A stretch of 64,000 bases of DNA from CANKHA01 sp963731585 (lineage in GTDB: Bacteria > Pseudomonadota > Alphaproteobacteria > Rhizobiales > Xanthobacteraceae), in contig CAVSWC010000003.1 in assembly GCA_963731585.1 (NCBI GenBank), positions 186,001-250,000 on the forward strand, in the 5' to 3' direction. A model generated the notes under the pieces. The model ran no database searches, was not told where the DNA came from, and was given only the letters and a program-made list of their open reading frames with translations. Shown one piece after another: positions 29,452-39,450 of the stretch (positions within the stretch are counted from its first letter, which is position 1; each line of letters opens with the position of its first letter). The position numbers were made by a program, and so were the translations under genes.

Positions 29452-30863
29452 TTCGACTTCCCTTTCCGGGCCGGCGGCTTGGGTCCGGCTTTCGCCGCTG
29501 CTCCGCGCGTGCGGCCTCTGCGGGCGAGATTGTTGACCAGCCAGGACGCCGTACGCAAGAGCCTTGCATCATTGTCGCGGCGGCCGACCAGCTGCACCCC
29601 CATCGGCAATCCTTCTTCGGAACTCAGCAACGGCAGCGTAACCGCCGGCATCCCCAGATATGTCCAGGTGGTGCAGAAGATCGGATTGCCGGTTGCCTGG
29701 CGGCCGCGAGGCGCCGGCCCCGGTGCCGCCGGCGTAATGATGGCGTCGTATTCGTCGAAAACCGAATCGATCGCCTGACGGACCGGATTGATCGCCGCGA
29801 TTGCGCGCTGATGCTCCACCGCCGGGTGGCCGCGACCGCGCTCGATCAGCTGGCGCAGGACCGCACTGAGCTGCTCCCCGCCGCGCTCGTAGTCGCGATG
29901 CAGGTTGTGCGCCATTTCCGCTTCCATGATGACGCGGTGGAGGTCGATTACCCGCGCGAGGCTGCCGCCCAGGTCGACCTCGGCCGCGCTCTCGCCGAGC
30001 GCCTCCATCAGCTCGGCGAAGGCTTCCTGCGTGACGGATTCCGCCTGATCCCAAACCGGGGTGCGCACGAAGGCAAAGCGCGGCGGCAGCGGCGGCGCCG
30101 ACGCAGCGGTGGCGGCATAGCGCGGAACCGCCATCGGGCGCGTGTCGGGATCCTCCGCATCATGGCCGGCCATCACCTCGGCCAGCAGCGCAGCGTCTTC
30201 GACCGTGCGGGCGAAGACGCCAACGGTATCGAGCGTGCGCGACAGCAGCAACGCGCCGCTCCGCGGGATGATGCCGTGGCTCGGCTTGAAACCAACGACA
30301 CCGCAATAAGCGGCAGGCCGGATCACCGAGCCATTGGTCTGCGAGCCGATGGCGCCCGGAACCATAAAGGCGGCAACCGCGGCGGCGGACCCGCTGGACG
30401 AACCGCCGGGCGTGCGCTCCGGATCATGCGGATTGCGGGTCTTGCCGGGGCTGAAATAGGCGTATTCGGTGGTGACGGTCTTGCCGAGGATGACGGCGCC
30501 GGCCGCGCGCAGCCGCGCCACCGCCACGGCATCGCGGCGCGGCGTGCGTCCCGCCCAAAGCGGCGAGCCGAGTTCCGTTCCGTAGTCGCCGGTATCGAAA
30601 ATATCCTTGATGCCGAGAGGCACGCCGTGCAGCGGACCGATGTGCTGGCCCTGCATGCGCTGGCCGTCGGCGGCGTCTGCCTGTCGCAGCGCGTGGTCGC
30701 GATCGAGAAAGGTCCAAGCCTGTATGTCGCCGTCGACCTGCTCGATACGCTCAAGGCAGGCGGTCACAAGCTCCCTGGAGGTAATCCGCCCTTCGCGAAT
30801 ATCGGCTGCGGCTTCCGTCAGCGACAATGCGGACAAGTTCATGGACGACACCGGCCGTTGCAC
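29448..30863 (-). CDS. Amidase signature-family hydrolase
   Basis: Intact, about 464-471 residues. The catalytic Ser-cisSer-Lys triad is visible: Lys in PLGIKDIFDT, cis-Ser in PGGSSSGSAAAVAAF and Ser in GSQTNGSVIRPA. Flanking blocks GVVGFKPSHGIIPRSGALLL and SRTLDTVGVFARTVEDAALL fit the GatA-like amidase fold. The start may be GTG 30863 or ATG 30842 (MNLSALSLTEAAADIREG); the latter matches family N-termini better. The C-terminus has a basic tail (AKAGPKPPARKGKSK). It directly follows dctM, so it probably hydrolyses an amide brought in by this TRAP system. GatA itself is unlikely without gatB/gatC. Confidence 0.9.
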   Translation of the reverse strand: MQRPVSSMNLSALSLTEAAADIREGRITSRELVTACLERIEQVDGDIQAWTFLDRDHALRQADAADGQRMQGQHIGPLHGVPLGIKDIFDTGDYGTELGSPLWAGRTPRRDAVAVARLRAAGAVILGKTVTTEYAYFSPGKTRNPHDPERTPGGSSSGSAAAVAAFMVPGAIGSQTNGSVIRPAAYCGVVGFKPSHGIIPRSGALLLSRTLDTVGVFARTVEDAALLAEVMAGHDAEDPDTRPMAVPRYAATAASAPPLPPRFAFVRTPVWDQAESVTQEAFAELMEALGESAAEVDLGGSLARVIDLHRVIMEAEMAHNLHRDYERGGEQLSAVLRQLIERGRGHPAVEHQRAIAAINPVRQAIDSVFDEYDAIITPAAPGPAPRGRQATGNPIFCTTWTYLGMPAVTLPLLSSEEGLPMGVQLVGRRDNDARLLRTASWLVNNLARRGRTRGAAAKAGPKPPARKGKSK

Positions 30864-30865
30864 CT

Positions 30866-32215
30866 TCAGCGCGGCGTGTAGAGATAGTCAGGCAGCCACA
30901 ATACCAGCTGCGGGAAGATGTAGACCAGTATCATGGTCATGAAGACCATGAAGACGAATGGCAGCGATCCTTTGAAGATATCTGCCAGCTCGACGCTCTT
31001 CGGCGCGACCCCCTTTAAGTAAAATGCCGCCATGGCCACCGGCGGCGTGTTGAAGGCCGTTTGCGTGTTGAGCGCCACCAGGATGCCGAAGAAGATCGGG
31101 TTGATGCCGAAGTCGTCCAGCAGCGGCAGGAAGATCGGCACGAAGATGATGATGATCTCGGTCCATTCCAGCGGCCAGCCGAGCAGGAAGATGAGAACCT
31201 GCGTCAGTATCAGGAACTGCGTCGGCGAGAGATTGAGCGAGAGGAAGAAGTTCTCGACCACCTGCTGACCGCCGAGGACAGCGAAGACCGCCGAGAATGT
31301 CCACGATCCGATGAACAGATAGCAGACCATCGCGCTGGCCCGTGCGGTCAGGTAGACCGACTCCTTGAGCATCTGGAAATGCAGCGAGCGGTACGCGGCG
31401 GCCAGCACGATGCTGGCCAGCGCGCCGGCGCCGGCGGCTTCCGACGGCGTCGCCAAACCGAACAGGATGGCGCCGAGCACGGAAACGATCAGCAAGGCCA
31501 GCGGCAGGAACGACGTCACCAGCGCCCATACGACTTCTCTCGTTGGAATGTCGGTCTGCTCTTTCGGCAGCTTCGGGGCGAGCGCAGGATTTATCATCGC
31601 CCGGGCGATGATATAGATGACGTAAAGGGCGGCCAGCATGAAACCCGGGATGAAGGCGGCGGCATAGAGCTTCACTGCCGACACGCCCGCGGTTGCGGCA
31701 TAGACGATGAGCAGAATGCTGGGCGGGATCAGGATGCCGAGGCAGCCGCCCGCGCAGACCACGCCGGCGGAGAGCCGCACGTCGTAACCCGCTTTCAGCA
31801 TCGCCGGAAAGGCCAGCAAGCCCATCAGCGTCACGACGGCACCGACGATGCCGGTAGCCGTCGCAAACATCGCGCAGGTGATCATCGTCGCGACAGCCAG
31901 CGAGCCCGGCACGTTCTTCATCGAGACCTGCAGCGAATGGAACAGGCGGTCGAGAATACTGGCGCGCTCGATCAGATAACCCATGAAGAGGAATAGCGGA
32001 ACGGCGACGAGCACGTCATTTGACGCAACCTCGAATGCCTTCTGCACCAGCAGCGTGAAGACACGGTTGGAGAAAAATTCCTGGCCCGCGGTATAATAGG
32101 CGTAATAGCCGAAGGACACGCCCATCGCCATCAGCGTGAAGGCGATCGGGAAGCCGAGCATGATGATGAAAATGAACAAACCCAGCATCACCATGCCAAC
32201 TTGCGGGTCGGTCAT
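30866..32215 (-). CDS. dctM: TRAP transporter large permease, DctM
   Basis: Intact, 449 residues. It begins MTDPQVGMVMLGLFIFIIML; signature stretches are GFPIAFTLMAMGVSFGYYAY, VAVPLFLFMGYLIERASI, ATATGIVGAVVTLMGLLAFP, AGGCLGILIPPSILLIVYA, LFGLATPSEAAGAGAL and WPLEWTEIIIIFVPIFLPLL. Twelve or so membrane segments. The start overlaps the DctQ stop as ATGA, so the two are coupled. It is the second TRAP permease of the window and is only distantly similar to the one at 23230, so this is not a local duplication. Confidence 0.95.
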   Translation of the reverse strand: MTDPQVGMVMLGLFIFIIMLGFPIAFTLMAMGVSFGYYAYYTAGQEFFSNRVFTLLVQKAFEVASNDVLVAVPLFLFMGYLIERASILDRLFHSLQVSMKNVPGSLAVATMITCAMFATATGIVGAVVTLMGLLAFPAMLKAGYDVRLSAGVVCAGGCLGILIPPSILLIVYAATAGVSAVKLYAAAFIPGFMLAALYVIYIIARAMINPALAPKLPKEQTDIPTREVVWALVTSFLPLALLIVSVLGAILFGLATPSEAAGAGALASIVLAAAYRSLHFQMLKESVYLTARASAMVCYLFIGSWTFSAVFAVLGGQQVVENFFLSLNLSPTQFLILTQVLIFLLGWPLEWTEIIIIFVPIFLPLLDDFGINPIFFGILVALNTQTAFNTPPVAMAAFYLKGVAPKSVELADIFKGSLPFVFMVFMTMILVYIFPQLVLWLPDYLYTPR

Positions 32216-32840
32216 GCGCCGGTCTCCTTATGTCCCGGCATGGGCCTCGCATCGTCCAGCGGCACGCCTTTTTCGGCAAGGTGCTTGGTCTCCGCGAGGA
32301 TGATCGACTCCGTCTCCTCGACGTCATGCATGCGCCGCGGCCATACGCCGGTCTGGATGCAGAGAATGCAGCGGCAGATCTCTGCGATGCCCTGCAACAA
32401 CAACAACACGCCGGTGACGGAAATCAGCGCCTTGAGCGGGAATACCGGCACCCCAGCCGGGCTGAAGATGCTGACTTCCCTGAAGCGCACGGAAAAAGCC
32501 GCGTAATTCCAGCCGGAATAAATAAAAGCGAGCACCGCCGGTATAAAAACAGGATGTAAAGCACGAGATCCAGGCTCGCCTGCCGGCGCGGCCGCCAGAA
32601 GCGATACAGCACGTCCGCCCGCACATGTCCGTTGCGCGCCAACGTATAGGCGCCGGCCATGAGGAAAAGCGCACCATAGTTGATGTAGCTGAAGTCGAAG
32701 GCCCAGGTAGTCGGCGCGCGCAGCACATAGCGCACGAAGACCTCGTAGCTGATGCCGAATGTCAGGACCAGAATGAGCCACGCAAAGGCCTTACCGACCC
32801 AGGTGCTCAGAGAATCGACGATAAAGATAAACCGTGTCAT
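32212..32840 (-). CDS. dctQ: TRAP transporter small permease, DctQ (frameshifted)
   Basis: Begins MTRFIFIVDSLSTWVGKAF, with membrane segments AWLILVLTFGISYEVFVRYV, SYINYGALFLMAGAYTLARN, LDLVLYILFFIPAVLAFIYS and SVTGVLLLLQGIAEICRCIL. The motif ARNGHVRADVLY is typical of DctQ. One indel near 32550 shifts the frame. It has a long hydrophilic C-terminal tail of about 45 residues (RMHDVEETESIILAETKHLA) that is unusual for DctQ. The end is coupled to dctM. Confidence 0.9.
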
Positions 32841-32940
32841 GGACCGACACGCGCAGCTAACGGCACGAAGTTCCCCCTAGAACAGCCGGGTGGCGCATGT
32901 GCGCGCCACCCGTCTATTTAGCATTTTTTCCGAGTGCGGA

Positions 32941-34068
32941 CTAACCCTTGAGCGCCCCGGGGAAGTGGTGATTGTAGGCGCCGCGGAAGTCAGTGGCGTT
33001 TAGCTGATTGTAGAACACCACGCGCTTCACCCAGGCCTTCTGCGAATCCATCACTTTCTTGTTGAAGGGGTCTTTTTCGAGCTCCTTGATAAGCCCGTCC
33101 CAGGCCTTGATCTGGGCGTCGAAGACGTCCTTCGGCGTGCGCGCGACATTCACCTTTTCTTTCTCCATCAGCTCCTGCAGGTCCTTCGAGTAAATGTCGT
33201 AGGCCTTCCATTCGTTGGCGGAGGAAGCAGCCTCGGCGGCGTATTGCAGGATCGCCTTGTGCTCCGCCGGGAGCCCGTCGAACTTCGTGCGGTTGATCAT
33301 GATCTCGAAATACTCGGTGGCCTGATGGTGGCTCCCGAGCATGTAGTTCTTCGCCACGTTGTGCGCGCCGAAGCGCCGATCCGACGTCGGGTTGTTGAAC
33401 TCGAAGCCGTCGATCACGCCACGCTCCATCGCAGGGACGATCTCGCCGCCAGGAAGCTGCGCCACCGCGGCGCCCAGTGCCTGCATCAGATCGGCGGCAA
33501 GGCCCACGGTGCGGTACTTCAGGCCCTTGATGTCGTTTACGCTGGCAATCGGCTTCTTGAACCAGCCGAGCGGCTGGGTCGGCATCGGCATGGCGAAGAA
33601 GCTCTTGATGTTGACCTTCATGATCTGGGTCTGGAGCTCTTCGAACAGCTCTTTGCCGCCGCCGTTATGGATCCAGCCAAGACCTTCGTTGGCGTTGAAG
33701 CCGAACACCGGGCCGGTGCCGAACAGCGAGGCGGCCTTGTGCTTGCCGTACCAATAGACGGTCACGGTATGCGCGGCGTCGATCTGGCCGCCATGCACGC
33801 CGTCGAACACCTGGAATGGGTGAACGATGGCGCCACCGGCGAGATAATCGATCTTGAGCCGCCCGCCCGCCATGTCATTGACACGCTTGCAGTAGTCCTG
33901 CGCCATCTCCGAGAAGATATCGGTCGCGGGCCAAGAGCCCTGCATTCTCAGAGTGGCTGTCTGTGCGCGGGATATTTGCGGCATGGCGACCGCGGCGGCG
34001 CCCGCAACGCCTGCGCCAAGCAAAAACTTGCGGCGATTGGTAATCGTTTTCGATTTGTCGGACTTCAT
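32941..34068 (-). CDS. dctP: TRAP transporter substrate-binding protein, DctP
   Basis: Intact, 375 residues. Tat-type leader (NRRKFLLGAGVAGAAAVAMP, cleavage after SRAQ). The mature receptor shows LRMQGSWPATDIFSEMAQDY, NDMAGGRLKIDYLAGGAIV, GLGWIHNGGGKELFEELQ, DIKGLKYRTVGLAADLMQ (ligand-binding Arg) and VPAMERGVIDGFEFNNPTSD. It belongs to the same mannitol/chloroaromatic-type branch as the DctP at 25070 but is a distant homologue. GGGAGGAAGACC precedes the ATG at 34068. It is the first gene of the operon dctP-dctQ-dctM-amidase-small membrane protein; the ligand may be an amide or its acid, judging by the amidase. Confidence 0.95.
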   Translation of the reverse strand: MKSDKSKTITNRRKFLLGAGVAGAAAVAMPQISRAQTATLRMQGSWPATDIFSEMAQDYCKRVNDMAGGRLKIDYLAGGAIVHPFQVFDGVHGGQIDAAHTVTVYWYGKHKAASLFGTGPVFGFNANEGLGWIHNGGGKELFEELQTQIMKVNIKSFFAMPMPTQPLGWFKKPIASVNDIKGLKYRTVGLAADLMQALGAAVAQLPGGEIVPAMERGVIDGFEFNNPTSDRRFGAHNVAKNYMLGSHHQATEYFEIMINRTKFDGLPAEHKAILQYAAEAASSANEWKAYDIYSKDLQELMEKEKVNVARTPKDVFDAQIKAWDGLIKELEKDPFNKKVMDSQKAWVKRVVFYNQLNATDFRGAYNHHFPGALKG

Positions 34069-34319
34069 GGTCTTCCTCCCGATCTGCTGATCGCTGGCAG
34101 AATGACGGACGATAAACGTCCGATTGGCCCGCCGTAAGCCGGCGTTGTTCGTAGTTTGGCCGGATTGCTGGTATTCCACAAGCCTTGTTCAGGGTTGGCA
34201 CCATCGACATTAGGCTTAGGCGTCCCGGCACCGGGCTCAAATCATTCAGGGATCAGCCGGTTTACGGATCGCCGCCTGAGAAATGCGCGCTTTGACCGCA
34301 CCGCACAGGAGAACACCGC

Positions 34320-36077
34320 GTGAGACGGTTTATTTCCAAACTCGGCATTATTTGGCGGCTGGCATCACCGTATTTTCGTTCCGAAGACCGCTGGGCCGGC
34401 GGCATCCTGCTCGCCGTCATCGTCGCGCTGGAATTGTCCTTGGTATTTATCGACGTCCAGTTCAACCAGTGGAACAACCGGTTCTACAACGCGCTGCAGG
34501 ACCGCAACTGGGACGTCTTTGTCAGCGAACTCACTTTCTTCTGTCTGCTCGCCGTCGCGTTCATCCTGCTCGCGGTCTACAAGCTCTACCTCAATCAATG
34601 GCTGCAGATCCGCTGGCGGCGCTGGATGACGCGGCACTATCTCGAACGCTGGCTGAACTCGGCTACCCACTACCGCATGCAGCTTCTCGGCGACGGCGCC
34701 GACAACCCGGATCAGCGTATCGCCGAGGACATCAAGAAATTCATCGATGGCGAGAACGGATCGGGGGTGCTGCCGATCGGTCTTGGTTTTCTCTCCTCGG
34801 TCGTCACCCTCGGCTCCTTCATCTTCATCTTGTGGGGATTGTCGGAAGGCGCGCCTCTCTCGCTCTTCGGCGTGCCGATTCCCGGCTATATGGTCTGGGC
34901 GGCGCTGATCTATGCCGTGATCGGTACGCTGCTCACGCACCTGATCGGACGCAAGCTGGTTGGACTGAACTTCATGCAGCAGCGCTATGAAGCGGATTTC
35001 CGCTTCAGTCTGGTCCGGGTGCGGGAGAACGCCGAGCAGATTGGATTGCTGCGGGGAGAGACGGCCGAAACCGAGCGCCTGCTCGACCGTTTCGCGCGCG
35101 TGGTGACCAACTGGTACGGCATCATGACCCGGACAAAGCGGCTGACGTTCTTCACCGCCGGCTACAATCAAGTCTCTGTGGTCTTCCCCATCATCGTCGT
35201 GAGCCCGGCGTATTTTTCGGGCGCGATGCAGCTCGGCGGCATGATGCAGACCGCTTCAGCCTTCGGCAGCGTGCAGGGCGCCCTCTCCTTCTTCATTACC
35301 ACCTATCGCGACCTGGCCGAATGGGCGTCGGTGATCGACCGGCTGGACGGATTCGACAAGGCGGTGGCGCAGGCGCAATCCGTGGCGGTGACGCCGCCGC
35401 GCATTGAAGTGCGCGGCGAGCCCGGCCAGCGCTCGGTCGAGATCGCGGACCTGTCCGTGCGGCTGCCCGACGGCAAGCCGCTGGTCGATGCCGACGGCAT
35501 CAGCATCCAGCCGGGCGACCGGGTGCTGGTGACCGGCCCTTCGGGCTCCGGTAAATCCACGTTGTTCCGCGCCATTGCCGGTATCTGGCCGTTCGGATCG
35601 GGCACGATCTCGGTTCCGGCCGAAGCCGAAGTGATGCTGCTGCCGCAGCGGCCTTATTTTCCCGTCGCCCGGTTGAGTTCGGCGATCGCCTACCCAGCCG
35701 AGCCCGGCACCTTCGACAACGAGACGATCAAGGCCGCGCTGAATGCCGTCGGTCTGCCCGCCATGGCGGAGCGGGTGGAAGAAGAAGCGCACTGGAACCG
35801 CATGCTCTCGCTCGGGGAGCAACAGCGCCTCGGGGTGGCGCGGGCGCTGTTGCATGCGCCGGATTTTCTTTTCCTTGACGAGGCTACCGCCTCGCTCGAC
35901 GAGACGTCAGAGGCAACGGTGTATCGGCTGCTGCAGGAACGGCTGCCGCGCACGACCATCGTCTCCATCGGTCACCGTTCGACGCTCGCCGACTTCCACA
36001 CCCGCCGGCTCACGTTGGTGCGGGACGGCGACCGCCATCACCTGCGCGAGACCTTGTTGGAAGCGGCGGCGCAATAA
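34320..36077 (+). CDS. SbmA/BacA-like ABC transporter, fused permease-ATPase
   Basis: Intact, 585 residues. The N-terminal membrane half (residues about 1-345) has six predicted helices and the family motif NQWNNRFYNALQDRNWDVF, then LYLNQWLQIRWRRWMTRHYL and NPDQRIAEDIKKFIDG. The ATPase half has Walker A GPSGSGKSTLFRAIAG, the signature LSLGEQQRLGVARALL, Walker B FLFLDEATASLDE and the switch His in SIGHRSTL. Relatives are Rv1819c, YddA and BclA of Bradyrhizobium, which import peptides or cobalamin-like cargo. The GTG start at 34320 follows GGAGAACACC. The gene stands alone. Confidence 0.92.
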   Translation: MRRFISKLGIIWRLASPYFRSEDRWAGGILLAVIVALELSLVFIDVQFNQWNNRFYNALQDRNWDVFVSELTFFCLLAVAFILLAVYKLYLNQWLQIRWRRWMTRHYLERWLNSATHYRMQLLGDGADNPDQRIAEDIKKFIDGENGSGVLPIGLGFLSSVVTLGSFIFILWGLSEGAPLSLFGVPIPGYMVWAALIYAVIGTLLTHLIGRKLVGLNFMQQRYEADFRFSLVRVRENAEQIGLLRGETAETERLLDRFARVVTNWYGIMTRTKRLTFFTAGYNQVSVVFPIIVVSPAYFSGAMQLGGMMQTASAFGSVQGALSFFITTYRDLAEWASVIDRLDGFDKAVAQAQSVAVTPPRIEVRGEPGQRSVEIADLSVRLPDGKPLVDADGISIQPGDRVLVTGPSGSGKSTLFRAIAGIWPFGSGTISVPAEAEVMLLPQRPYFPVARLSSAIAYPAEPGTFDNETIKAALNAVGLPAMAERVEEEAHWNRMLSLGEQQRLGVARALLHAPDFLFLDEATASLDETSEATVYRLLQERLPRTTIVSIGHRSTLADFHTRRLTLVRDGDRHHLRETLLEAAAQ

Positions 36078-36116
36078 CGCGAGCGCATGATAAAAACCGG
36101 GCGCGCTTGCGGCGCG

Positions 36117-36230
36117 CCCGACCGCATGATCCCGAAAAGTGGAATCGGTTTTCGGATCAGATCATGCGCCACGTTAGAAAGTTAGCGCGCGATCGGACGC
36201 AAAACCGGTACCCACTTTTGCTGATCGCGC
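36117..36230. repeat. Dispersed repeat, family E (GCATGATCCCGAAAAGTGG type)
   Basis: GCATGATCCCGAAAAGTGG pairs in part with CGGATCAGATCATGCG, and GCGCGCGATCGGACGC with GATCGCGCGC; AAAAGTGG and CCCACTTTTG form outer arms. This type of repeat is common between genes in Bradyrhizobium relatives. Here it sits between the converging ABC and TorF-family genes. Confidence 0.65.
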
Positions 36231-36255
36231 GCTGGGATCTGTCGCTTAGCTGGCC

Positions 36256-37178
36256 TTATTTCAGAGCAGCAAGCGTGGTGTCGAACTTGAGCGAGGCGAT
36301 GAACGTGTCGTCGCACCAGTCGCTCGCGCGATTCGGCGCCGACACGACCAGGAAGTTTCTGCAGTCGCGGGGACTCTGATCCGTGCCGTGATAGCGCAGG
36401 TCGAGCGTGACCGCCTTGTAGGTAAAGGCGAGGCCCACGTTGTAGTAAGTGTAGCTCGGATCGGCGGCGCCGACCCTCGGCGCAGCGAAGCCGGCATCAT
36501 CGATCCACCAATGGCCGAGCTCACCGGAGACGTAGGCGCCAAGGTCGCCGTAGGTCCATGGAGTCACCCATTTGGCTGTCAACGAGGCGTAGAGCGCCTC
36601 CGCATCCGCGTTCACACCAACCGCCTTGAAGGTCTCGCTGTAGTTCAACAGGTCGGGCGTATAGAAGGCGTTCGCGCCGACGGTGAATGCAGGAGTGATG
36701 GCATAAGCGCCCTTGGCATAGATTTCCAAGAAGTCGCTGTCGCGGGTGAAGCCGTTGAAGATCTCTTGCGGGTAATAGTAGTAGATCAATCCAAGATCGA
36801 GAGAGAATGCGCCCCAGGTGTTGCGCCATCCGCCGTAGATATCGATCTCGGCGCTCGGGTCCGTAAAGCCGTAAGGCGGGGTGGTGGTGCTCGGCCACTC
36901 GATCGCATAGCCGGCCAGCCCGACATACAGCGTGCCGAAGCCGGTATTGAACTGCGGCTCGAATATAGGCGCCCGCCGACGGTCCGCTGTTCGATTGCGA
37001 GACGCCGCGGAAATTGTAGTCCGACATGATGACACCGCCGAAGGCAATGTCCCACGGGCTAACCGCAACCGGCGCCGCGACCGCGGCTGCGGCCGGAGCC
37101 CTGTGTGACCACATCAGCCGCAAGAGCCGGAGCCATCGAGGCGGCGAGCGCAACTGCTGACAAAACAACTTTCTTCAT
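36256..37178 (-). CDS. TorF-family putative porin (TIGR02001) (frameshifted)
   Basis: Start ATG 37178 gives MKKVVLSAVALAASMAPALA, a signal peptide with AAD after the cut, with GAGGGGATT upstream. The mature part opens WDIAFGGVIMSDYNFRGVSQ, the hallmark of this family, and continues as alternating strands (TLYVGLAGYAIEWPS, AEIDIYGGWRNTWGAFSLDL, VTLDLRYHGTDQSP). It ends DTFIASLKFDTTLAALK. Indels lie near 37095 and 36965. An outer-membrane beta-barrel is predicted. The family has no proven transport substrate. Confidence 0.87.
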
Positions 37179-37445
37179 TTCCAAATCCCCTCTCCGACGC
37201 CTCGGGCAAGCAAAGGAGCCCTAAATCCCGCCCGGTTTCGACGAAATTACGCATTCAGATAGGGGAAGCGGAAGGATAAAGGATCGGCAGTTGCCGCCTT
37301 TTTAGGCGATTCCGGCATTTGCAAATCGAAAGTGCGAAGCTGTGACGGAAAAGTCACAAGGCGGGACCGATCCCATGAGAGAGACGCGCGGAGCGCGCCG
37401 TGGATGCAGGTAGTACGCAGACTTTGCGACGCCGAACGATTGCCG

Positions 37446-39450
37446 TCAGGCAATCAGCCGATAGGCCGGAATGGTCAGAAACGCGATGAACTCGCCGCTC
37501 AGCGAAATCGAGCGGAACAGCTCGATCGCTTCCGCGAACCGGCCTTCGGCATAGACGTCGGCGCCGATTTCTTCTTCCACGCGCCGCATCTCCTCGCGCA
37601 ACGCGCGCTCGAAGAAATCGCGCGTGACCGTCACGCCGTTCTCCAGCTTCACGCCATATCTGATCTGCTGCCAGATCTGCGCACGAGAAATCTCGGCTGT
37701 GGCGGCATCTTCCATCAGGTTATAGATCGGCACCGCGCCGCGTCCGCGTAGCCAGGCCGCGATATATTGCACGCCGACGCGGATATTCAGACGGAAACCC
37801 TCCTCCGTCCTGCTGCCTTCGTGGATCTTCAGGAAGTCGTCGCGCAAAACCCGCACATGCAGGCGCATACGGCTGACCTGATTGGGCTGCGGCATCAGCC
37901 GGTCGAATACTTCCTTGGCCACCGGAACCAGATCGGGATGTGCGACCCAGGTGCCGTCATAGCCCTCGCGCACTTCGCGCTCCTTGTCGGCGCGCACCTT
38001 GGCGAAAGCGCGCTCGTTCGCCTCGGGGTCGTTCTTGATCGGGATCTGCGCCGCCATGCCGCCCATCGCGAAGGCGCCGCGCCGATGGCAGGTGCGCACC
38101 AGCAACGCCGCATAGGCGCCGAGGAAGGCCTCGCCCATCACCACCTGGCCGCGGTCGGGCAGGATGTAGTTCGGATTCTTGGCGAAGGTCTTGATGAAGG
38201 AGAAGATAAAATCCCAGCGGCCGGCATTCATGCCGGCGATATGCTCGCGCAATTCCCACAGGATTTCGTCCATCTCGAAGGCGGCGGGCAGCGTTTCGAT
38301 CAGCACGGTGGCCTTGATCGAGCCCTGCGGGATGCCGAGCTTCTCCTGCGCGAATCGGAAGACCTCGTTCCACAGCCGCGCTTCGCGGTGGCTCTCGAGC
38401 TTGGGCAGATAGAAATAAGGCCCGGTGCCTTGCGCAATCTGCGCCTTGGCGTTGTGGAAAAACGCCAGCCCGAAATCGAACAGCGCGCCGGAGATCGGCG
38501 CGCCGTCGACAGAAAGATGCGATTCGGGCAGATGCCAGCCGCGCGGACGCACGATCAGCACGGCGGGATTTGGCCCCACCGCATAGTGCTTGCCGCTCTC
38601 CGGATCGGTAAAGGCGATCTTGCCCTGCCCACAGGTCTTTCAGGTTTACCTGGCCGGCGATGTTGTTGGCCCAGGTCGGCGAATTGGCGTCCTCGAAGTC
38701 CGCCATGTAGTGGGTCGCGCCGGAATTCAGTGCATTGACGATCATTTTGCGGTCGACCGGACCGGTGATCTCCACCCGGCGGTTTTGCAGGTCGGAGGGA
38801 ATCGGTGCGACCTGCCATTCGCGGTCGCGAACCTCCTTCATCTCCGAAAGGAAGTCCGGCAATTCGCCGGCGTCGAATCGTTTCTGCCGCTCGGCGCGGA
38901 CCGCGAGCAACGCCTTGCGCTGCGAATCGAATTTGCGATGCAGGTCGGCAAGGAAAGCCAGCGCCGACTGGGTTAGGACCTCGCCCACCCGGGGCGCCCG
39001 TGGGGCCTTGACCGTAACGCCGGGCACGGCGCGCCGGCCCTTCACCGCTGAGCGCAGCCGGGTGTCGCGCCGCGTACCACGGCGGCGCGTGCCTGCCACG
39101 TCTTTGGAGGGCCGCGGCACGGCAAGGGCACGAACGCCGATTCCCGCCCGCCCCTTGCCGCGGGTCCCCGTCTTGATGGGAGCAGCGACAACGGATTTGG
39201 AGCCGGCGCGCGCCGGCCCGGCTTTGGCTGCGCGCGCCTTGCCAGCGGCGCCGGCTTTCGCCGCCGCCTGGTTGGCAGATTTCCGTCGGGCGAGGACGCC
39301 AGAGGTGCGGCGGGCCCTCTTGCGAGACTTTGCCGCCTTGATTTTGCTTCGGGGGCGTTGCGCCGCGGAGCGCTTGGCCCGCCCTTTGGTGGGGCGCGCC
39401 TTGCGCTTACCGCGTGATTTTGTTCCCGGCTTAGTCCTTCTTGCCGTCAT
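37446..39450 (-). CDS. aceB: Malate synthase A with basic H1-like N-terminal extension (frameshifted)
   Basis: Malate synthase condenses glyoxylate and acetyl-CoA. The enzyme proper starts near residue 140 (VPGVTVKAPRAPR) and shows HYMADFEDANSPTWANNIAG, VLIVRPRGWHLPESHL, GPYFYLPKLESHREARLWNE, NAGRWDFIFSFIKTF, GTWVAHPDLVPVAKEVFDR and the catalytic Asp in NLMEDAATAEISRAQIWQQI. One indel near 38620. Before it, in frame from ATG 39450, lie about 136 residues very rich in Lys, Arg and Ala with almost no acid residue (TARRTKPGTKSRGKRKARP), like histone H1 tails; in-frame GTG codons near residues 136 and 142 could give a normal-length enzyme. It is last in the glcDEF operon, which supplies glyoxylate. 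Confidence 0.92.

Noticed and set aside
37247..37453. 68-residue ORF between the TorF-family gene and malate synthase
   Set aside because: No recognisable feature, weak start; the region reads as ordinary intergenic sequence.
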